Positions 24,790 through 36,500 of a stretch of 64,000 nucleotides of DNA are shown here, one piece after another; position 1 is the stretch's first letter; each line of letters starts with the position of its first letter. Location of the stretch: positions 84,146,925 to 84,210,924 of the forward strand of contig CM038225.1 of NCBI GenBank assembly GCA_021442155.1, given 5' to 3'. A model generated the notes under the pieces. That model had not been told where the DNA came from, did not search any database, and was given only the letters and a program-made list of their open reading frames with translations. The DNA comes from Cymbidium sinense (lineage: Eukaryota > Streptophyta > Magnoliopsida > Asparagales > Orchidaceae). A program made the translations under genes and the position numbers.

Positions 24790-25960
24790 ACTTAATACTA
24801 GCTCACGGTACGACGCATGGCGGCGGCGGTCAGTGCACTTTACACGCATCGCATTGTGAGCCACCCACTTAAACATCACATTGAGAAGGCGGCTGGCGGT
24901 GCACAAGCTTATATCCTTGGCCGTCCGATCTTCATCATTCGATCAAAGATCAGACGGCTAAGGATTCAATTGCGATTTAAAATAGATAAAGGATTTTTAA
25001 AACATGCCAAATAATCTCAGTCGTCCATCTAAAATGAGCAAATGGATGGCTGAGTTAAGCAAAGTTCTTCCATGAGGATTAGTGGAGACTGTCCATGATC
25101 CAAGCGAAGATCCAAGCCTGATCTTGCATAGAATCATACAAGACTCAACCCAAACCATCTAGGCATCATTACCAACCTATCCAACAGTTGATTTCTCATA
25201 CAATGAAAATTCCTTTCACAAAGGACCAACACCTATCAAGCTAAGTGGCTGAAAAATTGCATACCTCATTGGAGGTGATCACCGGTGCTCAAGCTCGAAG
25301 AGGTAGCTTCGTCTGGTGGAGACGAAGTCTTGCTGAAGTTCTTAGGCCTTGGGGTTGAGTGGATTGATGGGTAGACCAACTCCTCTTCAAGATCCTTGTA
25401 GCTTTGATTGAATTGAGCTCTTCCTTGCCTCTATAACTTCAGAGAAAGCTTAGGACAATTTAACTTAGCTCCTAGATCAAGTGTGCAAGAGGAATTGGAA
25501 GGAGATCAAGTGTAGAGAAAATTAGCCATTGGATTAAGCTCCCATGTTTTTCACTATGTGAAAATGAAGAATGGGAAATTCAAATCCTCTCTAGGGACCT
25601 TTGGAAAGCTCTCTGATGATTATTAAGGGTTCCTAGTGCTCAATCGACCGTGAGTCAATGAAAACTGAAGTGAAGTAGGGGGAGTATATCTCCCCTTTGA
25701 CGGATCAGATGACCGGCAATTTCCATGCCATTTTGATCCAATTGAGCCTATGGAGTGACCCATTTTAGTTTTTTTGAGTGTGCACATGGTCAGTTTGACC
25801 AAAGGAGTCGAATGCCAACTTTCCATGTGCTTGAATTGAGCTTAGGAGGGAATCTGAAAACACAATTTCAAGTCATAGTGTCGGGTTTAGTCCATGGGTC
25901 AAATGGGCTGACCCAAACCCATTGGGTTGTGTGCACCACTCATAACTAAGTCCCCTTGAG
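24790..25960 (+). promoter_or_regulatory. G+C-rich island of copy A1
   Basis: It begins near CACGGTACGACGCATGGCGG and is clearly richer in G+C and CpG than the rest of the copy. Equivalent islands occur at the same relative place in all longer copies (35300-35830, 38860-39480, 44980-45960, 55390-56340). Short open frames inside, such as 24817-25014 (+), are not shared between copies, so a regulatory or transcription-start role is more likely than coding. That role is inference. Confidence 0.4.
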
Positions 25961-26089
25961 CTTTTAGGAAAGCCTCAAGTGATTATGAAGAGTGTAGACC
26001 AAAATACCCATGGGCTAGGCCAAAATTTATTTTATGGCCTAGGGGTAAAATAGTTATTTTGCTATTTTTTTCACTTTGGGTATGTTTGG

Positions 26090-27010
26090 TATGTTGAGAA
26101 AATAGGTTTGACCAAGTTTCATTGGATTTGGAATCCATTTGATAGGGTTTGGCTCATGTTGACCCATTTAGGTCAAAATGGGTCAACTTAGGTCAAGTTG
26201 ATCAATTGGTCAAATTAGGTCAAATCAAGGGTTGGGTCAAGTTCATATGACCATTTGAAATGTTTTGGTGCCTTTCGTTTGGTTCAATTTGGTATAGATT
26301 TAGTTTTGGCTCATATGACTTCATTTAGGTTAAATGGGTCAAGTTGACCTATTTGACCTATTTGATTGATTTGAGGTAGGTCAAGGGAAGGTTTAGGTTA
26401 GGTTAGTCATATGGAATGGATTGGTATCTTTGTTTCCAATCAATTTGGGTTAAGTTCAATTTTTCCTCAACATGACCGCGATTATGTTGGGTCTAAGGTC
26501 AATTAGGCTAAGTTAGGCTCAAATGTTGGCTAATTGAGGCTTTGGACAAGTGCCACAAGTGATTTGGGATGGACTTGTCCCATTAGTTTTAATCAATTTG
26601 GCTTAGATCAAGTTTTGATATATTTTGGCCCTTTAGGTCAAAATGGGTCAACTTGGGTCAAGTGGGCCAATTGGGCTAGGTTAGGCTCAAATGTTGGCTT
26701 CGTCAAGTTCAAACATAGGTCATGTGAGAACTTAGATCAATGGTTTTAATCAATTTGGCCTATAGTGGATTTTGGCTATGTTAGGTTTCATTTTAGGTTA
26801 AGTGTTGACTTGGTCAACCCTTAGGTTTGACTTGGTTTCACTAATTTGATTAATTGATCATCCCATGATGATTGTTGATCATGATGAGAGGGATATATTA
26901 GTTTGGTTCAATCTAATTTGATTAGGATCAAAAGTTAGCTCATAAGGGTACTTTAGGTCACTTTAGGTCAAGTGAGTCTAAGTGGGTCAAATGGCTTGGT
27001 CAAAGCTTGA
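26090..27010 (+). promoter_or_regulatory. TTGACC/GGTCAA (W-box core) array of copy A1
   Basis: I count 16 TTGACC or GGTCAA hexamers between 26100 and 26660 by eye; chance would give well under one. TTGAC(C/T) is the W-box core bound by WRKY transcription factors. The array is made of diverged TTGGGTCAA-type units and is found in the same place in every longer copy. Confidence 0.5.
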
Positions 27011-28397
27011 TTTAAAGTTGGTTGATCTTATATATAGACTTATTATGATTGAAATATAAATCCATTTACAAGTGGTTTGAAGTCAAATGGATTTTGATCC
27101 ATTTGAAAATTTCATATTCAAAGGAAGAATATGAAGGGGTCTTGGGTTTGATTTTTTATTTGGGTTTTGATTGTTTGATTGAGGTTTGGATTTATATATG
27201 AGCTCATGATTGTAAGATTGATTGAACTATGAGAGAAAATCAAACATTTAGCTTGATTTGGAATTGATTTGGCTAAGTTCAAGATTTTGGTTTGAAAGGC
27301 TTAGATTAGATTTTAAGTGGATTTGAGTTTAATTTTTGGAGTTGGTTTTGATTGTTTCAATTTATATTTCATTTATATATGTGAATATAAATGACAATAT
27401 AAATTGATCATGAGAAAATTTCAAGAATTTGAAAGAGTTTAAACATGATTTAGGTTAAATCCATTAAAGTGAATTTAAAGCATTTAAGTGAAAATTTTAA
27501 TTTGAAATTTAATTTTTGAATTAGATTTGATTGATTTATATTTATATTTCATTTACATATGAGAATATAAATGAGGATATAAATAAGTTTTAAAAAAATC
27601 CCATGAGTTTGAATAGGTTTGATCAAAGTTTAGGTTAAATCCATTAATGAAAAATTAAGGGATTTATGGGAATTTCAAGCAGTTTAAATTTGGAATTTAA
27701 TTTTTGAGTTGGATTTAAATGATTTTTATTTGTACTTCATTTATATATGAGAATATAAATAAGTTTTGAGAAAATCCCAAGGATTTTAATTGATTTGACC
27801 AAGGTTTAGAGTTGATTTTGGCTAAGTCCTTTAATAGAAAATTAAAGGGACTTAAGAAAAGTTTCATTAATTTTTTTTGGAATTTTGAATTTGATTTGAT
27901 GGGTTTGAATTTATATTTCATTTATATGTGTGAATATAAATGATAATATAAATGGACCATGAGAAAATCTCAAAGATTTGAATAGGTTTGAATCATGATT
28001 TTGGCTAAATCCTTAGGAAAGGGTTAAGGACTTGGGAAATTTGAATTTAAGAATTTTTAATGGATTTTGATCATGGGTTTCAATCATAGAATTCAATCAT
28101 GGATTTCAATCATGGAATTTAAATCATGGATTTGATTTGAGTTTGAGAAAATCAAATAGAATTGATTTGGAGTTTGACTTAAAAGAAGTAAAGTGAGGAA
28201 TGATTTAGGAAATTTTCTTAACACCCCTAAGGTATAATGTATTCCTATGGCTAACTCTTTTAAGTCTTCTAGGGCTAGGTTGGAGTGTCCACCTAATCAC
28301 TAGATGTGTCTTAAGACTAAGGAACTCTTAATGCCTAAGAGAAGTCCTATGTATAAGATGGAAGGGTTGAGAGGTCATTCTAAAAATTAGGTCAACA

Positions 28398-28549
28398 CCC
28401 ACATTGGTGAAAGAAATTGTCCACTTAGAATCCCTGAGCCTTTAACACTATTATAACTTAAATTAAGAATTCTAAGCTCATTTCATCATGATAGTTTAGA
28501 CTACACAGTTAAGGTTGTGTGTCACTTCCTTATAAATGATGGTTTTATA
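28398..28549. other. Right target duplication of A1 and short spacer to the MULE relic
   Basis: CCCAC (28398-28402) repeats the left flank of A1. The spacer contains nothing recognised. Confidence 0.55.
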
Positions 28550-30110
28550 GCGACAAATATCGAAGATGATGAAAGCTATATGTTTTTATTAAAAGAGGTG
28601 AAAAGGCAGACAATAGTTGTTTACAGTGAATTAGAAAGGCTACCCACACAAGACATTTCAATCTATCTTTAACCTGATGAATCTTACAACACTACTGCAG
28701 ATAATAATGAAATATTTAAGTAATGCACTTTTGAATTAGTAATTTACCTTATTAGGGGATAAATCATTTAATAATATTAAATTATTTTTTAATTATTGTA
28801 GACCAACTATAGTATTAGTGTCTTCATTCTCATATGGCTTTCCAAGTGGTATGACCTAAGGTGCTTCCTAGTCCTTCCTTCGAATTTATTCATTTGATCT
28901 ATATCATATCCAATGTGTTTAACCTTAACATGGTGTTCTACCTTCGTACAAACAACTTGAAGTGCAAGTACCATAATATGAAACTATAGATAGTGAATCA
29001 CATGAGAGTTCAATTGATTCAAATGGTGAAGAAAATAAGAATTAAAGTGAACTTGAAAACAATGAGAATGTTCTTGATCATGAGTTTTTACAACAATATG
29101 CAATAGCAAATAGTGATATGTAAGCATTGATGACATTGAAAAACAACTTCATAAAAACACTGCAAATGATTAAGGAGTGGGATGTATTTGATGCATGCAA
29201 TGATTTACGAGACAATGCATCCACAATTTTGGTGAGCTTATTCTAGATAAACTAGAAGTGGAATTCATATTTAATAATGTAAGTACCAAAAAATTATTTG
29301 AAATAAGAAGAGGCTTTCAATTGAGTGCTTACAACATGATCATTCATTCTAGCCTTAGCAATGGAATCTACATGCCTCTAATGTGAAATGGTTATGAGAA
29401 TCTTGGCAAATCTTTGATTTTAATGACTATTATACATGCATGTAGCTTATCATGTCGATAGGGCACCATAACTATACATCTATGTTATTTCTTACCACAT
29501 CACATCTTTAAATCATAAGATTCTAGACATAAAGCTAAGAGAAATTGTTGTTAGGAAGGAATCTAAATTTAATATTTAAGTTTCTTATACAAAAGTTTTG
29601 GAAGCACAGTGGAAGACAATATAGTCATTTTTTTTAAAGTTATGAGGAATCATACTACTCACTTTATCACCTAATGGAGGAAATATGTATTACCACTTTT
29701 TAGGCTGAATATAGAATTCAAAGTAATGGAAGAACTTGATTTATCAATAATTTTTATGCTTGAAGTCTAGCATTTCTTGATAGAATTATTTTTTAGCTAG
29801 TTTAAATTTGGATGGCAAATTCCTACTAGGTAAATATTAAGGAATTTTGGTTGCTACTATTAACATTGATGCGAATAATGGTCTTTTTCCTTTGATTTAC
29901 TTGTGTAAAAATTCTAAGAAAATTGCATGAGTTATGGTCATTATAGAAGTTAATAGTATTTGCAATAAAATTTATTGGGTCAATTGCACTAATGATCTCT
30001 TTACCTTTAATAGGTGCATGAAAAATATTAAAAAGATCAAAAATATTCAATCATACCATTTAGATAGCTTTGATGGGCATTTAAGCTCAGGTTCTATGAT
30101 GACATGTCCC
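28550..30110 (+). pseudogene. Mutator-like element (MULE) transposase relic
   Basis: Read with stops and frame breaks, the plus strand follows the order of plant MULE transposases. First comes an acidic N-terminal piece (NIEDDESYMFLLKEV, about 28557). A diverged DNA-binding region follows. Next are EIVVRKESKF, TKVLEAQWKTI, SYEESYYSLYHLMEEI and FYA-SLAFLDRI (about 29540-29800). Then come LNLDGKFLLGKY (Asp codon at 29811, the first catalytic D of the DDE domain) and GILVATINIDANNGLFPL (about 29840-29890). The typical form is LDGT-LKGKY-GTLLAATGIDANN. The rest of the DDE domain and the zinc finger are unreadable. No terminal inverted repeats or 9-bp duplications were found. The element is inactive. 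Confidence 0.75.
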
Positions 30111-30799
30111 TTGTAATTTTTATTAAACATATTCAAGGATATATTTTATATATGCTTGGTTGTTTTTGATTACTAGATACTTCAGGATCTCATTTACATT
30201 TGTAATTTTTGTTTTTTCTTAAGGTTGGGGAGTTTTATAGAGTATTCTCTTAGTGGTTATGTTTTTGTACATTTGTATAGAAAGCTTAATTTATCCCCAA
30301 TAACCCTAAATGTAATTATAGTCGAGTGCCTCCATTTACTTCAAGTGTGGTCTTAAGAAATATTATATGTGGGTAGGCCAACACTTAACATTTTATTTGC
30401 AAGGGACATAGTAGGAGAGCTTTTTGGCTACAGGTATAATGCCTTTTAGAATTTATGCATTTAATTTATATGTATTCTTAATTATCAATTATAAACCTCA
30501 TGAGCCAACACATGTTTTGATGGTTATAAATAATGCTAGTTAAACAACTATTTCTTACTAATCAGTTATGTGTAGGCTATCGTAAGCTTTTAATATAGGT
30601 ATTACAAATAAGCAGTTCAATGAAAATTGACTTAGAGAGCATGAACAGTGGTTGCTTTCAATAATTAGATTAAGGCGGTTCCCATGAAGACTATAAATGA
30701 GGAACGATTGATGTTAGAAGATCTAAGTTGAGCCCAATATTATAATTATAGTATTTATATTTTATTTTGTTTTCATATAATTAGCATGTGAATGATGAA
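30111..30799. other. A+T-rich DNA, nothing recognised
   Basis: It may be the decayed 3' part of the MULE. No inverted repeat end or reading frame could be supported. Confidence 0.4.
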
Positions 30800-31718
30800 A
30801 AATAATTAAGTCGACATATACACTTGAGGGACTATAAATTAAAATTTGTGTTGAAAATCATACTAGATGAATCTCTATTTTTGTTAAATAATTTTTGTTA
30901 TCATAATTAAGTTAGTTAATTAAAAATACTAAAATTGAACAAATCATACTATACAATCTCTAATCATACTATATAATTATTCACTTTTATTTATTATTGG
31001 TAGCCCCCCAATTAATTATAATTTTATCTAATTTGATTGATCAAATAGTATGATGTAAATCATATAATATAAATTTATTTCGTAATTACTTGATATAATC
31101 CATAATTCTATGGATATGATGAAAAAACTTTAGCTTATTGAGTTTTTATTGTACGATGAAATCATATAGGCCAGACAAATAGAGAGTAGATTTTTTAGTT
31201 TGTATTGTTCATATAGTATGACCTTGATCATACAATTTAATCTTGATGGCTGATGAGATGATCATATCATTCAGTATCCATAAACCCTAGAAAATTAAAT
31301 TAATCATAGAGTATGATGCTTATTGTACAGTATGATTGGGTTGATTTTATTAAAAAATATTTAAAATTTTTTTATTCTAACTCTTCATTATAAATACCCC
31401 TTTTATAAGTCTAACTTATCAACTTGAACATAAGAGAGCTTAAGTGAGTCTTAGAAAAGAGTGTTTTTATAATAAAAAAAAGTGGGGAAAATTATCTCCC
31501 ATTTTCTCTTTAGAGATATTTTATTGGTGACGTTTTATTTTAATTTGATTATTTTATTTCATTCACTTTGCAATTAAGAGGTGAGTTTTAACTTGTGAGA
31601 TTATTCTTGTAGAGTGCTTGCATGAGATTTTACTTTTTTTTGGACCTTGGAGAGAGAGTGGCATTCTTTTTATCTAAAAGGAGAAGAGAAGCGATGTAGG
31701 GTTTCTCCATTACCTATT
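30800..31718 (+). mobile_element. Candidate LTR with TATA box and ATCATAC-rich upstream region
   Basis: About eleven copies of ATCATA/TATGAT-type words (30857-31335) lie upstream of CATTATAAATACCCC (31386-31400). Leader-like text with a GAGAGAG and GAGAAGAG stretch follows, as in plant LTR U3-R-U5. The downstream side is cut off by family A copy A2 at 31719, and no second LTR is visible. Boundaries are approximate. Confidence 0.35.
31387..31397 (+). promoter_or_regulatory. TATA box of the LTR-like region
   Basis: ATTATAAATAC lies downstream of the ATCATAC word cluster, with an A/G-rich leader and no coding frame after it. Confidence 0.4.
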
Positions 31719-32580
31719 TGTTGACCTCACATTTAGTGAGGTTGACACTTATCATCCTTAGTCATAGAACTTCAATCTTAGCAGTAAGAGTTCCTCACTT
31801 AGAGCACTAAGACACTTCTAGTGATCATGGGGACTCCTAACCCAAACTTAAGACTTATAGGTTTTAACCTTAAGGTTAAAATAATTCGATTAGTAGTCCC
31901 CACCTAGCCCAAACCATTCAAAAACTCTCATAAATCAAATCAAATTAAATCAATCTCATTATAACCTCAAACTTAATCATACCAAACTTAAACCAAGCAC
32001 AATTGACTCCAAATAGGTTAATTGATTCACTTAGTCCAAATTAACCCATTTGACCCATTTAGGTTATCTTGATCCAAACTTCAACAAACCAAATTGATTT
32101 TAACTAATCAACCCTAAGACTCCCCAAAACACTAACATACACCCAAACCTTATCGAATTTTAACTAATCAAACAAAATTGATTAATTGACTATGGTAAAG
32201 GGTAATGCCAAAATTAATAAATTTCGGGAATTTTGAAGGACTTAAGGAAATTTTGGCTCTATGGGTTGAATTGATCCATTGGGATCCAAATCTATTAAGC
32301 AATGGGTTGGCACATTTATCTTGAGCAAAACTATTAAGGTAAACTATCATTTGTTAAACATTCTCTCCATGATTCCTACCAAAAAAATGAGATAATTTAT
32401 CCATTTATTTATTCAATTTTAATCATGAAGGTGAGGAATTCCCATTTGGGTTTTATTTAGACATTTTGACCCATTTAACCAACTTGAACCATTTAGGATA
32501 GTCAAATTGGATTGGGTTCAACTATATATTATTTTATGACATCCTTGGCTACAATCATCTCCGTTGATTAAATACTAAGG
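31719..32580 (-). mobile_element. Family A element, copy A2 (partial, minus strand), host of A3
   Basis: In plus-strand coordinates it begins TGTTGACCTCACATTTAG, the reverse complement of the family A end. The conserved GCACTAAGACACTTCTAGTG block and a short TTGACC array (32030-32520) follow. Copy A3 inserts after TAAGG at 32576-32580. The far end of A2 would lie to the right of 57980, but no family A start block is visible before 64000. It is therefore truncated, too diverged or beyond the window. Confidence 0.6.
32576..32580 (-). repeat. Target-site duplication TAAGG (left) of copy A3
   Basis: Identical TAAGG occurs at 57976-57980, directly after the other end of A3, 25 kb away. Confidence 0.65.
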
Positions 32581-33505
32581 TGTTGACCTCACTTTTGGAG
32601 TGAGTTTAACTACCTCTTCTTTAGACCAAGAATTCATCTAGGTACTAAGGTTCCCATAGATTAAGACACTTCTAGTGGTGGTTGGGTGAACATAGTCCAA
32701 AACCTAGAAGACTTATTGGATCCGCCATATGACTAGACCTCCCTTGAGTAAGTAAGACCCACCTACCTTAAACTCAATTAAACCATATACTAAATTAATT
32801 CCCCAAGCCCAAATCAAGTGACTCCAAACTAAACCTCAACCAACATCAATTTTTCCTATGCTTAATTTGACCCATTAGGGTTCGATTTGGTTAAATGGTC
32901 AAGTTGACTTGATCTAGCCCATTTGGACTTAAGAGAGCTAAACCCAAAATCAACTCAATCCAATTGAAATTAAATTCATCCAAACTCATTTTAATCTCAA
33001 TTGAACTTGATAGAACCTTGATTTTAATTCAACAGGACCAAACCAAGATAAGTTGGCCCTTAGCCCAAGTTAGCCCATTCGAACCCTATAGGGCTAAAAT
33101 TCAATTCAATTTTATTTGAGCCAAATTAAATCAATCTAAGCCTCATGATCATTCCAAACACCCAATTAAACATTTTCACTCCAACGCATCCAATTCCACC
33201 AACTGGTTCAACTAAATCAATTTGACCCTTTTGACCTAAAGGATTCAAATGAGTCAAAATCCAATCTAACTCGAATTGATTGCAACCAAGGCCATCAATC
33301 AACTCTAAATTCATCATTGAATATTTTCCAATATCTAGTTGACTTCAATTGAACCCAATCAAGCCAATTAGCTCACCTAACCCCTAAAGGACCAAATTAA
33401 TTCAAATTTCAATCCAACCCAATTTAGATCAATCCAATCCACTCAACCTTCTCTTAAATGATTATAAATCACCATTGATCATCCAATTGCGACCAATTAA
33501 GCCTA

Positions 33506-36500
33506 TGTTGACTCAGTTTTGGAGTGAGGATTCAATCTTCCCATCATAGATCTAGGAGTCTTCTAGACACTAAGAGCTCCTTAGTCATAAGACACTTCTA
33601 GTGATTCGGTGAACACTTATCCTGAGCCTAGGGACTTTGGAGGATTAGCCATAGGGTTTAGATCATGCCCTATGACCTAGGGAAACCTACCTAGACTATA
33701 GCCTAAACAAAATCTATGTCTACCTCCTTAGCCTAAACCCAAACTCAATTTCAATTAACCAAAATCCAATTAAATTCCATATCAAATCCAAACCCCAAAC
33801 CAAATGATTGAATTCAAACTCCAAACCAAATCAAAGCTACCTTGAGCCCTATGATTTAATCCTATGGACTTAGCCAAAATTCCCTTCAATTCAAACCATG
33901 CTCAATTTATTTTATCAAAATCAATTCAATCCTTAAATCATTACTTTAAACCTATCCAAAATCTACAAGCAAATCAATCAAGACAAAATCAATTCAATCA
34001 GCCTAAGCTAGCCCATTTGAACCAAAATGCTCAAATGAGCCAAAATCTATTTAAACCCAAATCAATTATGACCAAAGCCATAAATCAAACTCAACCCAAC
34101 TTAATTTAACCCAAAATCAATTCAATTGACCCATTAAGCTCACTTGACCCAAAGTGACCTAAAGGACCCATTTGAGCTAAACTCTTATCCAATCTGAATT
34201 GGATTGTACCAAACCACTCTAAACCTCCTACAATGATTGTCGATCATCCTTGATTGATCAATTGCAATGAATTGGGAAAAATCAAGTTAATTTGGTCATT
34301 TGACCAAATCAACCCATTTAACCTACATGAGCCAAATGAACCAATTCTCATCCTAAGCCAAATCAATTCTCACCAATGGTTCATACTAACCTAAAATCAA
34401 TCCTTAAACATGACTTGTCCTCAATTGAGTTAAACCAAACCCAATTGGCCCTTTGAACCAAGTTGACCAAATTTGACCTAAAAGTCTAAATTGGACCAAA
34501 TCAAAATCTAATCCAAATTGATTCAAACCAAGTACTAAAATTCATTCCAAATTGATTATTGAACATGATCAAAGCCTTGACTGAACCCTATTTTGACCAA
34601 TTGAACCCAATTGACCTATTTATTTAGCTTAAATCATTGCTAAATCCAAATTGATTAAAATTAAAGCCTATAATCATCTTCAATCGATTAATTAAACCTA
34701 AACCAATGCCTAACCTAAACATATTTTACCAATTTGGCCAAATTGGTCAACTTGACCTATTTGACCCATATGAACTCAAATGAGCCAAATCCAAATCCAA
34801 GCCAAATTAACCCAAACCAATTTACCCAAAAAATTCCAAATACTCATTTGAACTTGACTCAAGCTTTGGTTTAACCCAATTTGACCAATTGGTGAACTTA
34901 ACCCAATCTAGCCCAATTTGACATACATGGGTCAAATTGAGCCAAACCCAATCAAATCAACTCCAAGCTCATTCAAACTTGGTATGACCTATCCTTGGGT
35001 CACCTTGGGTCAGCCCAAATTCAACCCAACCCAAAATTGAAGAGGAATTGACCCATTATCCATTGGGTAAAGCCCCCACATAAGATAAAATCCAAATTTA
35101 GGTGGTCAACACCCCTCCTTTGCATTTGCCACCCACCTTTAGCTCAAAATAGACCCCTGGCTATGTGGTTAATGTAACCCAAAGGGGTTAGGTCAGTCTT
35201 TGGTCAAGGGGAGGTGAGTTAACCCACCTCCCCTCATTGACCAATCTAAAGGAGATGGAGATAACTCAGACCTCCCTCCACTCAAACTAAGCCACCTAAG
35301 CACATTCTTGCCACCTCTGGTAGCATGCGATGATCGGACAGTTGTAATTGGTAGAGAAAATCCAAGCCATCCAATCCAAGGGAGGAAGGGGTATACTCCC
35401 CCACATTCAATTTAAACCAAGCGATTGATCACTCTTAGAGCTTGAACACCCTGAGACGTACTCCTTGAGTGATTTCTAGAGCTTCTCGAGCCTTCCCATC
35501 ACCAACAACAACGAAACCTGGCCTGCCTGAAATAGAACAAGGCTCAACTCCACGAAATCATAGTGGTTTTCAAATTAATTCATCCCACACATTCACTGAG
35601 CTCCAACAAGGCGAAAAGAATCTTCCCCCGATCAATTCGAGAACCAAAAATCCATCCTAGCCTAACTCTAACGTGTTATCTGGCAACAGTTGATCCACAT
35701 AGCCGTCAACGGCGAGTCAAGGCCCCATCTTCTCAGCAGGGTTTTACCTCTACAAGGAAAAGATACCTCGATCGGTTACCCATCGATTGGATGCAAGTAT
35801 ATAGTCTGGACATCCCAGAAATATGAAGCATTTAGTAGCCCCAAGGAGGTCATTTGATTATCTCACTTCCCTTATTTAAACAAAAACACAATACTCGCTT
35901 ACATCTTTTATATATGTATATGTGTATGTGATTAAAGAATGAAAACTCTCTCTCTATCTATCAAAAATACATGCATTCATAATTACCTAAGTCACTAAAA
36001 TGTGTAGTATGTAGATGGTAAGCTTCCTTCCTTTGTTCATGTATAAGAATTTACATAATTTTGAATGTTAATAAGTACATAATCAGGATATCTTGAGAAT
36101 ATGAGGCTTTAAGTAACCCCAAGGAGGACATTTGATTACCTCACATCCATGGTTAACAAAGGAACACTCTTATTTGATTTCATTCATATGTATTTTGGTA
36201 TTATAATTTGGATAGAGCTTTAATTTATAAGTATAAATAATTCAAACAAATAAAATATAAATTCTAACTAGGTGCATTCATCCATCATTTAACTGTGCCA
36301 AAATATATGTTGTATGTATTGGTATGTTAAGGACTAAATCATATGCATGTAATAAGTGATGGGAAGGAATGGTTTAACATGTGCTATGTGGTAGTAATCC
36401 AACTACATTAATCTCAAGATGTCTTTCATATTGGATTGGATTATTTAGAGTTAACCTAAACTTAGGATTATTAAAATTTTTAATAAGCAATTCACTAAAG

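Larger units (their letters stand above)
20303..28397 (+). mobile_element. Family A element, copy A1 (8.1 kb, plus strand)
   Basis: It starts TATGGTGAATAATTTCTA, aligning with TGTGGTGTTTATTTTTAG of the 43097-50633 copy (first TG mutated to TA), and ends AGGTCAACA. It is flanked by CCCAC on both sides. Module order: CCACACAG (20396), palindrome CTATCTT-GA-AAGATAG (20457-20472), eroded second hairpin (about 20613), the GGCCACCAACTAACTCC block (21123), GGGGTCTTC (21904) with a CT-rich run (21921-21972), an inverted repeat (22662-22696), one copy of the GGACTACTTAAAG module (23088-23180), a G+C-rich island (24790-25960), a TTGACC/GGTCAA array (26090-27010), and further A+T-rich text to the end. 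About 70 extra bases lie just inside the start compared with sister copies. There is no gag, pol or internal terminal repeat. TG..CA ends and a 5-bp duplication are the hallmarks of LTR integration, so a giant solo LTR is the conservative call. Confidence 0.7.

Noticed and set aside
24817..25014. 65-codon frame beginning MAAAVSALYTHR
   Set aside because: Good-looking start, but the frame is not kept at the equivalent position of A4, A5 or A6.
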